Source: Sthenelais limicola
Taxonomy: Eukaryota > Annelida > Polychaeta > Phyllodocida > Sigalionidae
NCBI GenBank assembly: GCA_942159475.1
Contig: OW804094.1
Coordinates: 17,878,067 to 17,942,066 of the forward strand
DNA: 64,000 nucleotides
Direction: 5' to 3'
Below, piece by piece: positions 8,940-19,077 of this stretch (position 1 is the stretch's first letter; every line of letters begins with the position of its first letter). The position numbers and the translations under genes are program-made. Below the pieces are notes generated by a model that was given only the letters and a program-made list of their open reading frames with translations, made no database searches and was not told where the DNA came from.

Positions 8940-9809
8940 ATGGGTAAGCAAAATAATTACTTCAAGCGTTTGGCTCGTACCAAAAAACTACAAAAGCGTC
9001 TAGATGACAACAACCCTGTGCTATGCCTATCTGCTTTTTTAGCGTTTCTCCAATTGACTCGCCTAGATGAATACTACACCAAACCTGACTTACAGGACAT
9101 TTCTCAATATCCGTCATTACCACACACGGGAGAGTGGTTAGCTATTCCTTCAATAGCAATCAACATTTGTTTCAAGGCAAAAGACTTCGGTTTCATAACT
9201 CCATCAGTCGCTCTGGACTTTGCCAACCATTACAAGTACGTTATTTCAACAACGGTTTGCAACGATACCAAAGGAATTATCATCCCACCAAACATCGTCT
9301 TCCAGTACGCAAAGTTTGCGGGTGAGGAACCGTTTGTTAAGGTTTACTTTTACTTCTCACAGCCAAAACTTAAATCAACCAAAACCAAATTCGACAAAAC
9401 CATGGCCCCAATCCTACCAGCACTTAACCTAAATGGTACTGCTTGCGGCCATTCGCGATTTGCCCTTCTGTACGGACGTCGCCTTGAGCTAAATGCAGAC
9501 ATGTTTTTTGCATACAGGGTTTTCGGTGACTGGCGTAAGGAATTACTTGATAATAATCAAACGCATTTGCCTTGTTATTGCGGCTTTAGTGTGTGTTTAA
9601 GCAATGCTAATTATTGGTCAACATGTTCTACTGGTACCTGCTGCTTACAGAATGGTGTCAGGTGTGTTACACTAACCCAGTTTAATGGAACGGTGCGTAG
9701 TATTGGATTAAATGGTATGTGTCTGCGCTGCGAGTGTTGCGAACTGGGCGCGGGAGATTATTTTCTCAATGTTCCATTACTAAGCGGTGACTCCCACATA
9801 ACCTTTTAA
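8940..9809 (+). CDS. Cysteine-rich protein, tandem paralogue 1
   Basis: A 289-aa intact frame with ATG start. The N-terminus is strongly basic (R-L-A-R-T-K-K-L-Q-K-R). The middle has F-K-A-K, D-T-K-G-I-I-I-P-P-N and E-E-P-F-V motifs shared with the next gene. The C-terminus has C-Y-C-G, a C-C pair and C-L-R-C-E-C-C-E, which looks like a metal-binding region, followed by L-N-V-P-L-L. No signal peptide or membrane span. I do not recognise the family. Possible roles are a DNA-binding or host-modulating protein; neither is shown. The match with the following gene is spread over the full length, so this is a gene duplication. Confidence 0.65.
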   Translation: MGKQNNYFKRLARTKKLQKRLDDNNPVLCLSAFLAFLQLTRLDEYYTKPDLQDISQYPSLPHTGEWLAIPSIAINICFKAKDFGFITPSVALDFANHYKYVISTTVCNDTKGIIIPPNIVFQYAKFAGEEPFVKVYFYFSQPKLKSTKTKFDKTMAPILPALNLNGTACGHSRFALLYGRRLELNADMFFAYRVFGDWRKELLDNNQTHLPCYCGFSVCLSNANYWSTCSTGTCCLQNGVRCVTLTQFNGTVRSIGLNGMCLRCECCELGAGDYFLNVPLLSGDSHITF

Positions 9810-9856
9810 CCAACTACACACATTTGTCGTTTGCTGCAACGCATCCTACATAGGTG

Positions 9857-9869
9857 TATATATATATAT
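9857..9869 (+). promoter_or_regulatory. TATA-like tract upstream of paralogue 2
   Basis: A TATATATATATAT run about 60-70 bp before the ATG at 9928, in the short gap between the two paralogues. It may be the core promoter of the second gene; a simple repeat is the alternative. Confidence 0.35.
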
Positions 9870-9927
9870 CCGGGTTTTCATTTCATTTACCAGTAGCTCT
9901 ACTAACACACAGTCATAAAGATCCAAC

Positions 9928-10761
9928 ATGGGAAAATACAGGCTTAAGCGGCTGCACCGTCTGCGGTCTAAGGAACGTAAGCTTGCAGACAGCAATCCAC
10001 AGCAGTGTCTGCGTTTGTTTATGTTGTTCTTACATAACAACACCCTGGCCTCCTCATATTCAACAGCTGCTGAACAAAACATATCGCATTACTCTTCTAT
10101 GGATAATGTAGGCTCGTGGTTTACACAGTCCTACATCAAATTCAATATTTGCTTCAAAGCCAAACCATTAACCTTTATTACCAAGGAGGCACAGTCCGAT
10201 TTTGGTTTACATTACACAACCTACTTGGCTCATAAAGTATGTGCAGATACAAAGGGAATAACTATTCCACCTAATACCATTTTCAATTACAACGGTTTCT
10301 CTTTGGAGGAACCATTTGTGTGTGCTTTTTTCTACTTTACTCGACCCAAGCGCTGTACAACAACTACACGGTTCAACCCAAGGCTAGTTCCTATACTACC
10401 AGCTTTAAACGCCCAAGGAACTGCCTGCGCCCATACAAGGTTCTCTATCATGTACGGACAGCGTGCTCTAATGTTCGGTGATGAAACTGTTGCGTATCAG
10501 GAGGACATGCGCTGGAGGACAATATTACTTAATAGGGGAACTAACAGTGTGTCTTGTTACTGCGGGGAAACTATTAGTTTACACGATGAAAACTTTTGGG
10601 ATGGACATCCTAATTTGTGTTGCGACGATAATAACATTGACCACTTACTTGTGGATACCTTAAATGATGATTTAGGTGTATGTATCCGCTGCAACTGCTG
10701 CGAGGATACAGGAACATACTATTTAAATACCCCATTGTTAAAGAATCATTTCACTTTTTAG
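9928..10761 (+). CDS. Cysteine-rich protein, tandem paralogue 2
   Basis: A 277-aa intact frame, 118 bp after paralogue 1 and on the same strand. It shares with it a basic N-terminus (K-Y-R-L-K-R-L-H-R-L-R-S-K), N-I-C-F-K-A-K, D-T-K-G-I-(T/I)-I-P-P-N, E-E-P-F-V, P-I-L-P-A-L-N, G-T-A-C-(G/A)-H-(S/T)-R-F, C-Y-C-G and C-(L/I)-R-C-x-C-C-E followed by Y-(F)-L-N-x-P-L-L. The cysteines are the best-kept positions, as expected of a metal-binding fold. The family is unrecognised. AATAAA at 10,910-10,915 would end the transcript. Confidence 0.65.
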   Translation: MGKYRLKRLHRLRSKERKLADSNPQQCLRLFMLFLHNNTLASSYSTAAEQNISHYSSMDNVGSWFTQSYIKFNICFKAKPLTFITKEAQSDFGLHYTTYLAHKVCADTKGITIPPNTIFNYNGFSLEEPFVCAFFYFTRPKRCTTTTRFNPRLVPILPALNAQGTACAHTRFSIMYGQRALMFGDETVAYQEDMRWRTILLNRGTNSVSCYCGETISLHDENFWDGHPNLCCDDNNIDHLLVDTLNDDLGVCIRCNCCEDTGTYYLNTPLLKNHFTF

Positions 10762-11354
10762 TAGTGCTTGTTTTCTACTCGGTCTATTATGTAATTATCT
10801 AATGTTTGTCTTGTATGTAATCCCACTTTCATTCGTACTAATGCCTTACATAATCAGTCTAATATGTGGTTTATGCTGTATGTAATTCACCTGCACTAAT
10901 GTCTTACCTAATAAACATTAACCTTGCTTAGTATGTTTGTCTTTAGTCTTCTGTCTGGGTCATGGTGCTGGGTCAGTGTGTCTCCTAACACTTGGTAACC
11001 TCCTTTACCTAACCTGCTACCCTTATCTCTCCATGTTTATATACATAGTTCCAATACCTGTATAATAATAATAATAACATACCTTCTAATTAATATCACT
11101 CTCTCCAGTTTGCTACGCGTCCTTATCTCCAGCTCATCCCATTGTCTTAGCCCTTATCTCCCGCGGCCCCCATTGTCCTAGGCTGGGTGCAGGATGTTCT
11201 TATCTCCCGCGGCCCCCATTGTCTTAGACCAGCTCCTGCTCCTTCCAGGATGTAGCAACCCTTATCTCCAGCGGCCCCCAAGTTGCTACACAGCGTGCTT
11301 GTTATATACTACTAATGTTTTTCGCTGAATAAAATAATTTAAATACAAATACAT
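10762..11354. promoter_or_regulatory. Non-coding right flank of the viral part
   Basis: Holds the poly(A) signal at 10,910-10,915, an AAT microsatellite near 11,064, and the GATA-like repeat block 11,022-11,281. No gene is seen. The junction between viral and host DNA should lie here or a little to the right, but no terminal repeat could be pinned down. Confidence 0.5.
11022..11281. repeat. Iterated CTTATCTCC (GATA-like) boxes
   Basis: CTTATCTC occurs five times (about 11,022, 11,122, 11,153, 11,199 and 11,261). In the last four it starts a longer unit, CTTATCTCC-(C/A)GCGGCCCCCA, often with TTGTC(C/T)TAG after it. On the minus strand each box reads GGAGATAAG, the consensus core of GATA-factor sites. 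The block could be an enhancer or origin-type iteron. Confidence 0.65.
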
Positions 11355-11595
11355 GGGTCAGATTGTCAGAAAATGTACAATTCACCTTCACCAATCCTTT
11401 CAAATAACCCAAAATTAATTTAAGTGAAAAGTGAAATTCACAATGCAGTTCAACACAATAAAAGAGATATTTTCAATTAAGAAAATGACAAAAATTCTCT
11501 AATATTCACATTATTTATCATTTTGCTATCTAAGTTAATACAGGTTACCAAATTTGTAGAACTGCTGATTGTACATTTTCTCAAAAATCTGACCA
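11355..11595. mobile_element. MITE family 1 copy, TSD ACAT
   Basis: Near-full copy with terminal inverted repeats of the GGGTCAGATTTTCAGAAAAT type and flanking ACAT at 11,351-11,354 and 11,596-11,599. It marks the right limit of clearly virus-related sequence. Confidence 0.85.
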
Positions 11596-11696
11596 ACATA
11601 CCAGCCAGTGTGCGTCCGAAATCCACGAGGTGGCAGCACAAATGTATTTAATATGCTCGTTTGCCTGTAGACCTATAGATTGTCTACAGATGTCAT

Positions 11697-11931
11697 GGGT
11701 CCGATTTTCAGAAAATGTACAATTGGCAGCTCTACACAATTAGTAAATTCAGCAAAATTAAGCTGAAATTTGGTCAATATTAGGTAAATTCGAGAATATT
11801 CGGCATTGCATTGATTCTAGCAATCTATTTGGTTAGGTTGGACTGTATTTTGAACTTAATTTTCGTCTGAAATTTGGGTTATTTGAGAAGATTGGCGATG
11901 TTGAATTGTACATTTTCTGAAAATCTGACCC
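11697..11931. mobile_element. MITE family 1 copy
   Basis: Full 235-bp copy with both ends. The flanking four bases do not match (TCAT and ACTA), so the flank has mutated or recombined. Confidence 0.85.
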
Positions 11932-12077
11932 ACTATGAATTTGTCTGCTAATGTTTGTTTACTTTTTCCTGTTTATGGATTAATTTGAAAATAATTCTGA
12001 TTGTAAAGATGTACTCGTCGAGAACTGTACCTACATGATTCCTCTGTCTATATTGATGTTTGGATAAATTAGCTTCT

Positions 12078-12311
12078 GGGCCAAGTCTTCAGAAATTGTA
12101 CAATTGGCCTTCACCAATCCCCTCAAATAACCCAAATTTAAGACGAAATCAGGTTCAGAATACAGTTCAACATAACCAGACCGATTTATTGAATGAATAC
12201 AATGCAGAATACAGTCAGATATACTCAGCATTTTTCATTTTTCACTCTAATTTAGCAGAATCTGAGAGATGTGTAGAACTGTAGATTGTGCATTTTCTGA
12301 AAATCAGACCC
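12078..12311. mobile_element. MITE family 1 copy, TSD TTCT
   Basis: Full copy with diverged ends, flanked by TTCT on both sides. Confidence 0.85.
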
Positions 12312-12383
12312 TTCTAATCGGCATGACCTCAGTCGAATAGTCCCGTGTGATAAGTTTGAGTTTCAATGCTTCTGGGCGCATTT

Positions 12384-12598
12384 GGGTCAGATTTACAGAA
12401 AATGTACAATTCACTTTCACAAATTCTCTGAAATAACCCAAATTTTAGACGAAAATAAAGTTCAAAATACAGAGAGACAGATTGTTTGGATCAAGCCAAT
12501 ACTAAATATACTCAGATATACCTTGTGTTGACGATTTTTCGGTCTAATTTACCGAATGTGTTGATCTGCCAATTGTACATTTTCTGAAAATCTGACCC
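12384..12598. mobile_element. MITE family 1 copy, TSD ATTT
   Basis: A 215-bp copy flanked by ATTT on both sides. Confidence 0.85.
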
Positions 12599-12989
12599 AT
12601 TTGATGTTGGTGTATGCTATAATTATTAGATATGTAAAGAATAGGATATAATTTACCAGGATAAAATTTGTATGTTTCTTATAATATTTTTGTCTTTTAA
12701 TGTATTAAATGATCAGCCAGTACTGAGAAAAATGTAAAGATTCATTATATATTTTTTTGTTCTACTAAAAGTAAAATTGTTGATAGTTGAGTTGATAAAA
12801 GTTAGTAATTTGATATTAAAGAATTGAGTTGATAAGATTATATAAAGGAGTTCAGTTGATGAAATAAATTGGTATCATTGGAATCCCCTTGATCTCATCT
12901 TTTCTAATAGGATGGTATCTCAAAATCCATTTTTTCTAGAACACATCACATATATACTTACGATAAGGAATACAATCGATCAAACATAT

Positions 12990-13368
12990 GTGATCCGTTT
13001 TAGGAAAATGAGTCATAAGTCGGAATATATTGATTTTGAGATATCATTATATTTGAAAAGAGGGGATCAAACTGATTCCATTGGTAGTAAACAGTAGGAC
13101 ACCTAATAAGTATTTCCATATTTTAAGTTTGCAATATTTCTGGGTGGGTAATTACCAGTAAAGTAACTAAATATACTTCACATGAATGTCTTCAAAACGC
13201 AAGGATATATTTAATACACTGTCCCGAAATTTGTTACATGGATCTTTATGACTATGAGTGCTAAACCCTAAAAAACAGAAGATTTCAATAAAGAGATCTT
13301 TTATAAAAAAAACACTTTAAAAAATACCAATTTTGCGACTTGTGACTCATTTTCCTGGAACACATCAC
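12990..13368. mobile_element. MITE family 2 copy, TSD ATAT
   Basis: Ends GTGATCCGTTTTAGGAAAAT and its inverted counterpart, flanked by ATAT on both sides. The stretch before it (12,600-12,989) is AT-rich and ends in a right-end fragment of the same family (about 12,910-12,950); otherwise I see nothing there. Confidence 0.8.
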
Positions 13369-13954
13369 ATATATCCTTGTATTTATATGTCATACTACAT
13401 TACAGAAGAACACAAAGCGTGGAGACAGTTTCAATGGCGTCCAGAAGTCTGCCCTTTATTCAATAAACATAAAGAAAAAATGTTCACAGGTGAATGGCGA
13501 TCTGCTACCTATGGCGGTTGGTTCCGAACTTGTTGCCAGTAAACAAACAGCCAGGTGGGAAAAGGTTGGTAACTAGGGAGAGAGAGTCATACCGCAGATA
13601 AAACCTGAGCATAATGCCTATTTAAGATCGAGATATCGATGTTAATTTCAATTATATTTAATTTGTACTTAAACCACAATACATTGTATATAAGGGGTGA
13701 CTTTTATTCAAAGGTCTTATCATAATTATAATATTATAATTTAACATTGTATACTAGAGTTAAGACATTACTTTATTACAAGCTACTCTGAAATCTGCAG
13801 GAATGTTTAAAAAATAAGTTAAAACACGTAATGTCAATGCGCATAACATTGTAATGAAGGTAAAATGTAAAACAGGCTCATGTAAAATTGTAAAGTCTGA
13901 AATGTATATCACGCAGCCTGACTGCTAAGTAGAATTTGAAACGACAACTATAAT
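13369..13954. other. Gene-free stretch left of the Ngaro element
   Basis: No supported gene. A segment of about 65 bp at 13,390-13,455 (CTACATTAC...AGTTTCAA-GGCGTCCAGAAGTC) recurs on the other side of the Ngaro element at 19,695-19,760. Confidence 0.5.
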
Positions 13955-14109
13955 AATGTGTATGGCATGACTATAGGTAATGCTAGGGCATTGTTGTGGC
14001 CAATCCCCTCTCACCTACTACTACCCCACCTACAATCCCTCGCCGCACTAACCACTCTCACCCGTCCCTCAATCACTTCACTTCCAACCACACTACCAAT
14101 AACATTTAA
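13955..14109. repeat. Ngaro split direct repeat A1
   Basis: 155 bp at the left end, repeated at 19,073-19,227 with a single difference noticed (A versus G in CTACC-ATAACATTTAA). Confidence 0.9.
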
Positions 14110-14161
14110 ATTGGGAGTGTAGTACATTGCTGACTCTTCAACGACAGCAACCACTACATAA

Positions 14162-15508
14162 ATGAGGATATTACGTCCTAAGAAGTTTCGTGAACGCTCT
14201 AGAACTTCCAGGTATATACCCTCTACCAATATGACGAGAGGCAGACGCACAAAGGTCAGAAAGCACAGAGACTCTGCTACCGGCGACAATGGCGACGGGG
14301 ATACCGGCCATGTTCATACAAGCCCACCAGAAGTACTACCTGACGCTGACGGTGATAAAGGCAAGAGCAAAGCCGCAGCCAAGGTCACAAACCGAGCATT
14401 GGATATTCAAGTGCAAACCATGGAAGCGGCCATGACCGGCCTCAAAGGAACGGTCGAGACCATGGCGCAACAGTTGGCGGTCGTGGCACGACATGCAGCA
14501 AAGGCACAGAAGGAGAAAGAGAAATCGAAAAGCAAGAGGCGCCGCAAGGTCGTCATTGAAGAAAGCTCGGACGAGACCGAGACGTCCTCCGAGGAAAGCG
14601 AGTCCGAGCCGGATACCCGCCGGCGAAGGAGAGACAAGAAACACAGCCGTCGGAGGTCCGAGGTCCATGCTCCTGAGATCTTACGCCGACAGCTCGATGC
14701 TGACAGACTTCTGGAGCGGGAGATGGACAGGGAAAAGAAATCCTCGGGCCTCCACGGTAAGCAACACATAATGTCAGACTTGCTCTCCTCCAATATCTTT
14801 GCAAAACCGTATATGTTTATTTCTCGTGAAGGAGTGTCCACTGTAAAACAGAAGGTTGAGGCCCGCGCTAACATGACGGCGATGGAGTATGTTGATGCCA
14901 CTCTCTCTTTATTAGACGACCCCCGGGCTTACAATAGTAGAGATTATCACGATATTAATGATCACCTAAGGAAAGTTATAAAAGACTCTCTGGACAGGCC
15001 CTGGGCGGCTGTCAGAAGATGGTCAGACTATATCTGGGATTCTGTGGAAAACGGGACTATCATGTGGGACGATAGGCATGCTATTCAAGATGAAAGGGTT
15101 AGATTGTGCCTAACACACGGGAGTGCATCAGCACTCAGCGGGGCATACAATAGCGCACCAGCCGGCAACAGCAACCGGTCCAATCATGCTTCTCAATCGA
15201 ATAGGGCCCCCTCAGGTCAAACTGAAGTTGTATGTAGGTGTTATAACTCTCGCTCCGGGTGCAGGCACGCTAGCAGCCACACCGAGGGCAACCTATTTCA
15301 ATTGCACATATGCACATATTGTGACTCTATTGGGAAAAGTTGTGTTCACTCTATAGTAGACTGTATGCGAAAAGTAACCCATGCAAATAGCTCAAATCAG
15401 GCATCCAACAGGAACGGGAATAATCAAAACTTCAACCCATCTCGCAATAATAACAGGTCTAATGTCTCATCTCAGTCATATTCCAGCTCTGCAGCAAAAA
15501 ACGATTAG
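14162..15508 (+). CDS. Ngaro gag-like protein
   Basis: A 448-aa protein. In order: a basic N-terminus, a Lys-rich charged middle with long runs of K/R and E/S (about 115-180), a conserved-looking central part around W-A-A-V-R-R-W and Y-I-W-D-S-V, a Cys/His cluster near residues 360-410 (C-R-C, C-R-H, C-x-x-C, C-x-H, C) and an Asn/Ser-rich tail. The Cys/His cluster is typical of the zinc-knuckle-like end of DIRS-order gag proteins and should bind nucleic acid. The protein would form the particle in which cDNA is made. The reading frame overlaps the open part of the RT frame by 49 nt, with a frameshift signal at the end. Confidence 0.8.
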   Translation: MRILRPKKFRERSRTSRYIPSTNMTRGRRTKVRKHRDSATGDNGDGDTGHVHTSPPEVLPDADGDKGKSKAAAKVTNRALDIQVQTMEAAMTGLKGTVETMAQQLAVVARHAAKAQKEKEKSKSKRRRKVVIEESSDETETSSEESESEPDTRRRRRDKKHSRRRSEVHAPEILRRQLDADRLLEREMDREKKSSGLHGKQHIMSDLLSSNIFAKPYMFISREGVSTVKQKVEARANMTAMEYVDATLSLLDDPRAYNSRDYHDINDHLRKVIKDSLDRPWAAVRRWSDYIWDSVENGTIMWDDRHAIQDERVRLCLTHGSASALSGAYNSAPAGNSNRSNHASQSNRAPSGQTEVVCRCYNSRSGCRHASSHTEGNLFQLHICTYCDSIGKSCVHSIVDCMRKVTHANSSNQASNRNGNNQNFNPSRNNNRSNVSSQSYSSSAAKND

Positions 15509-17685
15509 ACGGCGTCTCCAGCAAATGGAATGTGGAGGCGCCGCCATTCGTACCCAGAGACAGCCAGCACACACACACGGGACCGGCTGCCACGCCCCCT
15601 ACACGTGCCAGTGTTGTCTTCTCGCCGAACCACGCGCACCGCGAGAGCTCGCTCAAAGATGGCCGCCACGATGTCAACATGCATGCATCGCACCATCCTC
15701 ACGCAGCTAAGCCAGCTAAAGGAGCGGAAAAGAATGACCTGTCCACATCACATCATAGCAACATGAATACAGTAGGTGGCAATGATTACTTTGTGAAAGT
15801 CAGAGACATTTGTGCAGGAAAGAGGGAGAGGGGAGAAGTAGATCTCTCGCCAGCGGCATACGCGCAGTATAGACAGGCCGAGTGGCCAAGCATGTGTATT
15901 GACACGAAGTATGGTAAACACCAACGTATATATTCTGCAGTGCACAGTACAGGCATGCCTAACGCTTTATCAGCCAAAATTGAACTCCCTACTAGTTTGA
16001 ACCTGCCTAACTGGAAGAGGTATTTAAGTAACAATGATGACGAAAGAGAGCTCTATGATTTAATCGCCTACGGCTTCCCTATGGGATATCTCGGCCCTGT
16101 AACACATAATGACAGGGGAGAAAACCATTCAAGCGCGAATGCCTTCAGTGATAAGATCGATGAATTCGTCAATAAAGAAATTCGTCTGGGTGGCCTGGTA
16201 GGCCCCCTCAAACATGCACCCTTTCACCAATGGTACCACTGTTCACCAATTATGTCACGCGAAAAGAGAGACACTGACTCCCGCCGCGTCATCATAGACT
16301 TGAGTTTCCCCGCCGATAAATCAGTAAATGCTTTCCTTCTAAAGAATAGTGTGTGGGGTGAGCAGAGGTCCCACAGCCTCCCTACTGTCGACAGTTTGGT
16401 AGAGGAACTGGTGAACATAGGCCCCAACGCGTACATGAGCACAATAGACATTAGTCGCGCCTACAAAAACTTCAAGAGCGACCCGCTCGATTGGCCGCTC
16501 TTGTGTATCAGCTGGAATGACAGCTATTATCTTGATGTGACGATGCCATTCGGCGCGCGATCATCGAGCTGCCACATGCAAAGGATAGCAGATGCGATAG
16601 TGAGCGTACTAGCAAGAGAAGGCATTAAAAGCAAGATGTATCTCGACGATTTGGTAATAATCTCGAAAGACCTCGACACAGCAACACGTCATTATAAGAG
16701 GGCGATCGAGTTATTCGCTGAATTAGGCCTGCCAGAGGCTGAAGATAAACGACAGCCCCCTGCGGCCGTGGTCAGATGGTTGGGAATCGATATAAGCGCC
16801 CCTGATATGACGCTCAGCATTAATAGCGACAAACTCAGACAAATCATAACCACCGTCAACAAATATATAAAGAGGCGTTCGATGTCGAGACGCGAATTAC
16901 AATCTGTAATAGGCTCGCTTATACACGTATCCAAATGTGTCGGGCCGGCCCGCCTCTTCGTGAGCAGACTCCTCGAAGCACTAAGAGAAATGCAAGGCAA
17001 GAAATACATCAACGTCAACGCAGAAATGAAAAAGGACCTTCAATGGTTTAGTGCATTCTGCCACCAGTGGAACGGTAGGGCGGTAATACCAGCGGCCGCC
17101 CCTACAAAGACAATTGTGGTGGATGCCTGTCTTTCAGGGATAGGAGGCGCAGACGAATACCGTGCATATAGCGCACAAATAGCGCCAGTGGACCAAGGAG
17201 TAGCTAATATATCGGAATTAGAGGCAGCAAACATCCCCATCGCCCTCCACACTCTAGTCAATGAGCAAGACCGGGGGGGCCACATAAGAATATTATGCGA
17301 CAACCTGGCCAGTGTGTCGGTGTTCAAAACAGGGCGTGGTAAGAACCGTGTCATACTGGAAGCCGCGCGCCTAGCATGGATGGTCCAGGCTATATTCGAC
17401 GTTAAGATTAGTTACGAACATATCCCCGGGGCAGAACATATCTTGGCCGATAACCTCAGTCGCGCACACCTTCACGATAAATACAAAGAAGCCGCTAACC
17501 ATACCATGAATGAACTATGTCTCCATTATACTGACCCTTGCTTATATGCACTTAATACAATGTATCTCTCATCACATTACAGGCCAAGTACTCGCACCAC
17601 TACTGAGAAAGGCAGCTATCAGACAGCGCGAAGCCTGGGCCCAAGGAACAACCAAAAACCGGGAGGCAGCTGTGAGGAGGTTTGA
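15460..17685 (+). CDS. Ngaro reverse transcriptase - RNase H
   Basis: Open from 15,460; no in-frame ATG lies at the start of the open stretch, so expression as a gag-RT fusion by -1 frameshift at 15,496-15,502 is the likely route. Counting residues from the GTG at 15,532: reverse transcriptase motifs include R-V-I-I-D-L-S-F-P, M-S-T-I-D-I-S-R-A-Y, M-P-F-G-A-R-S-S and the catalytic Y-L-D-D at 370-373, then W-L-G-I-D-I-S. RNase H follows with the acidic set Asp531 (V-V-D-A), Glu in S-E-L-E-A-A-N, Asp in L-C-D-N-L-A-S and Asp in L-A-D-N-L-S-R. It copies element RNA into DNA. No aspartic protease is seen, as expected for this order. The 3' end overlaps the recombinase gene by 176 nt. Confidence 0.9.
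15496..15543 (+). promoter_or_regulatory. -1 ribosomal frameshift signal between gag and RT
   Basis: Slippery heptamer A-AAA-AAC at 15,496-15,502 is read in gag phase as gcA-AAA-AAC, two codons before the gag stop. A 7-nt spacer follows, then a perfect 10-bp hairpin: 15,510-15,519 pairs with 15,534-15,543 (one G-U pair), with a 14-nt loop. A slip by -1 enters the RT frame exactly. All three parts fit the rules for retroviral -1 frameshifting. Confidence 0.75.
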
Positions 17686-18556
17686 ACAATTCGCTCGACA
17701 GGTAGGCGTGGAAGTCTCTAAGCCTTCATACCTTACTATCTGTGCCTATATTGAACACCTCCATCAGACTGTGCCCTCCCCAAAGACTATTAGGAATCAT
17801 ATATCCCACCTCAGAACGGCTTTTAAAATGAACCACCTTCCCACCACGTCGCTGGATCACCAGCGAGTGAAGTGGGCACTTCAGGCCCTCGACAGGGACA
17901 AGTCCTTTATACCCATAGTGAGATTACCAGTTCCCTCAGACGTAATAAGATCAGCCATCCTTAAACTACCCTCGAACCAAACAGCTAGGACCATTAAGGC
18001 CGTGCTTTTGACCATATACTATGCGGGCCTACGCCAATCGGAGGTCCTGGCCCCATCGCTTAGCAAGTTCAACCCATTAACACACCTCACCAGGGCAGAC
18101 GTATCCATCGCCCCCGACTGTGTCATCATTAAAGTGAAATCGGCCAAAAACATGCAATCGGCCTATCAATCAAAGGCTGTGACACTACAACAGTCCGCGG
18201 ATAAGAGGCTTTGCGTGGTACAGGCCATCAAGCTCATGATGCAGGCTCTCCCAACAAAACACAGGCAAGAAGCATGCTTCATGTTCCCAGAATCGAGAAA
18301 CCCTATGCCTGCCACCTACGTGGCACGACAGTGGAAAGCCCTGCTGGTGGAGATGGGAGTCGACCATAGACCCTATACCCTTCACAGTCTGCGCAAGGCG
18401 GCGGCCACTAACGCCTTTGCTGCAGGCTGTACCCCACTTCAGATCCTGGAATACATTGGATGGGCGTCTGACGCCTACAAGAAGTACATCCACACAGACG
18501 GATCCCAAGTCAATCAGGCTATCAGGAAGGCAATAAGCCACCCCCTGCAACCCTAG
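17510..18556 (+). CDS. Ngaro tyrosine recombinase
   Basis: A 348-aa integrase of the phage-lambda type, starting with ATG inside the end of the RT gene in another frame. An N-terminal SAM-like DNA-binding domain (about 30-120) is followed by the catalytic domain with Arg in Y-Y-A-G-L-R-Q-S-E, His and Arg in L-H-S-L-R-K-A-A-A-T, and the nucleophile Tyr in S-D-A-Y-K-K-Y-I-H. It would join the circular cDNA to the chromosome without making a target duplication. All catalytic residues are present. Confidence 0.9.
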   Translation: MNYVSIILTLAYMHLIQCISHHITGQVLAPLLRKAAIRQREAWAQGTTKNREAAVRRFEQFARQVGVEVSKPSYLTICAYIEHLHQTVPSPKTIRNHISHLRTAFKMNHLPTTSLDHQRVKWALQALDRDKSFIPIVRLPVPSDVIRSAILKLPSNQTARTIKAVLLTIYYAGLRQSEVLAPSLSKFNPLTHLTRADVSIAPDCVIIKVKSAKNMQSAYQSKAVTLQQSADKRLCVVQAIKLMMQALPTKHRQEACFMFPESRNPMPATYVARQWKALLVEMGVDHRPYTLHSLRKAAATNAFAAGCTPLQILEYIGWASDAYKKYIHTDGSQVNQAIRKAISHPLQP

Positions 18557-18845
18557 TGTATATTGACCTCAAGCAGGCAACAGACTATTAAATCCATCTT
18601 AAAACCATCCCACCCTGACCCATTCAAATAAAAATAAAACAGCCATTCGGCTATATACCAAAAGACTCGGCTCTCAAGCCTAAGGACTGTCCCACGGGAC
18701 CAACGAACTATTTATTCCTTTTACTATAACTGCAATAAGCAGAACAAAATATCTTAAAACATCCATACTTACTAATATTCATACATTATTCATCCCACCC
18801 ACCCCTACCCTATTCTATCATACATATTAAAATTGGCAGTCTTGG
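18557..18845. other. 3' non-coding leader to the Ngaro repeats
   Basis: Between the recombinase stop and B1. It has an AATAAA-like AAATAAAAATAAAA near 18,627, a possible poly(A) signal, and no gene. Confidence 0.5.
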
Positions 18846-19077
18846 CTAATTATTTATATTCATCAAATCAATTTTATTATACAAAACTTTATTTTACAAT
18901 TCATCAACCTCTTACCAATTTTATCAACAAACATCAACTATTTATACTCATCATTTTATTATTTAAAACTCTTTTATATAAATTATAAATCAAATAAATA
19001 TTTAATTTCCCAAGGCTGCTTCTATCTTATTTATTCCTCTCATTATACCTCCACAATCTTGGCCGAATCAACAATGT
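18846..19077. repeat. Ngaro split direct repeat B1
   Basis: 232 bp, identical by eye to B2 (19,273-19,504). It joins A2 through a shared AATGT. Confidence 0.9.

Noticed and set aside
12031..12284. Short frames on both strands within MITEs (seen in many copies)
   Set aside because: They arise from the inverted symmetry of the MITE and are not conserved in length between copies.
14336..14901. Long antisense frames under the gag gene
   Set aside because: They mirror the Lys/Glu/Ser-rich gag code and have no features of their own.
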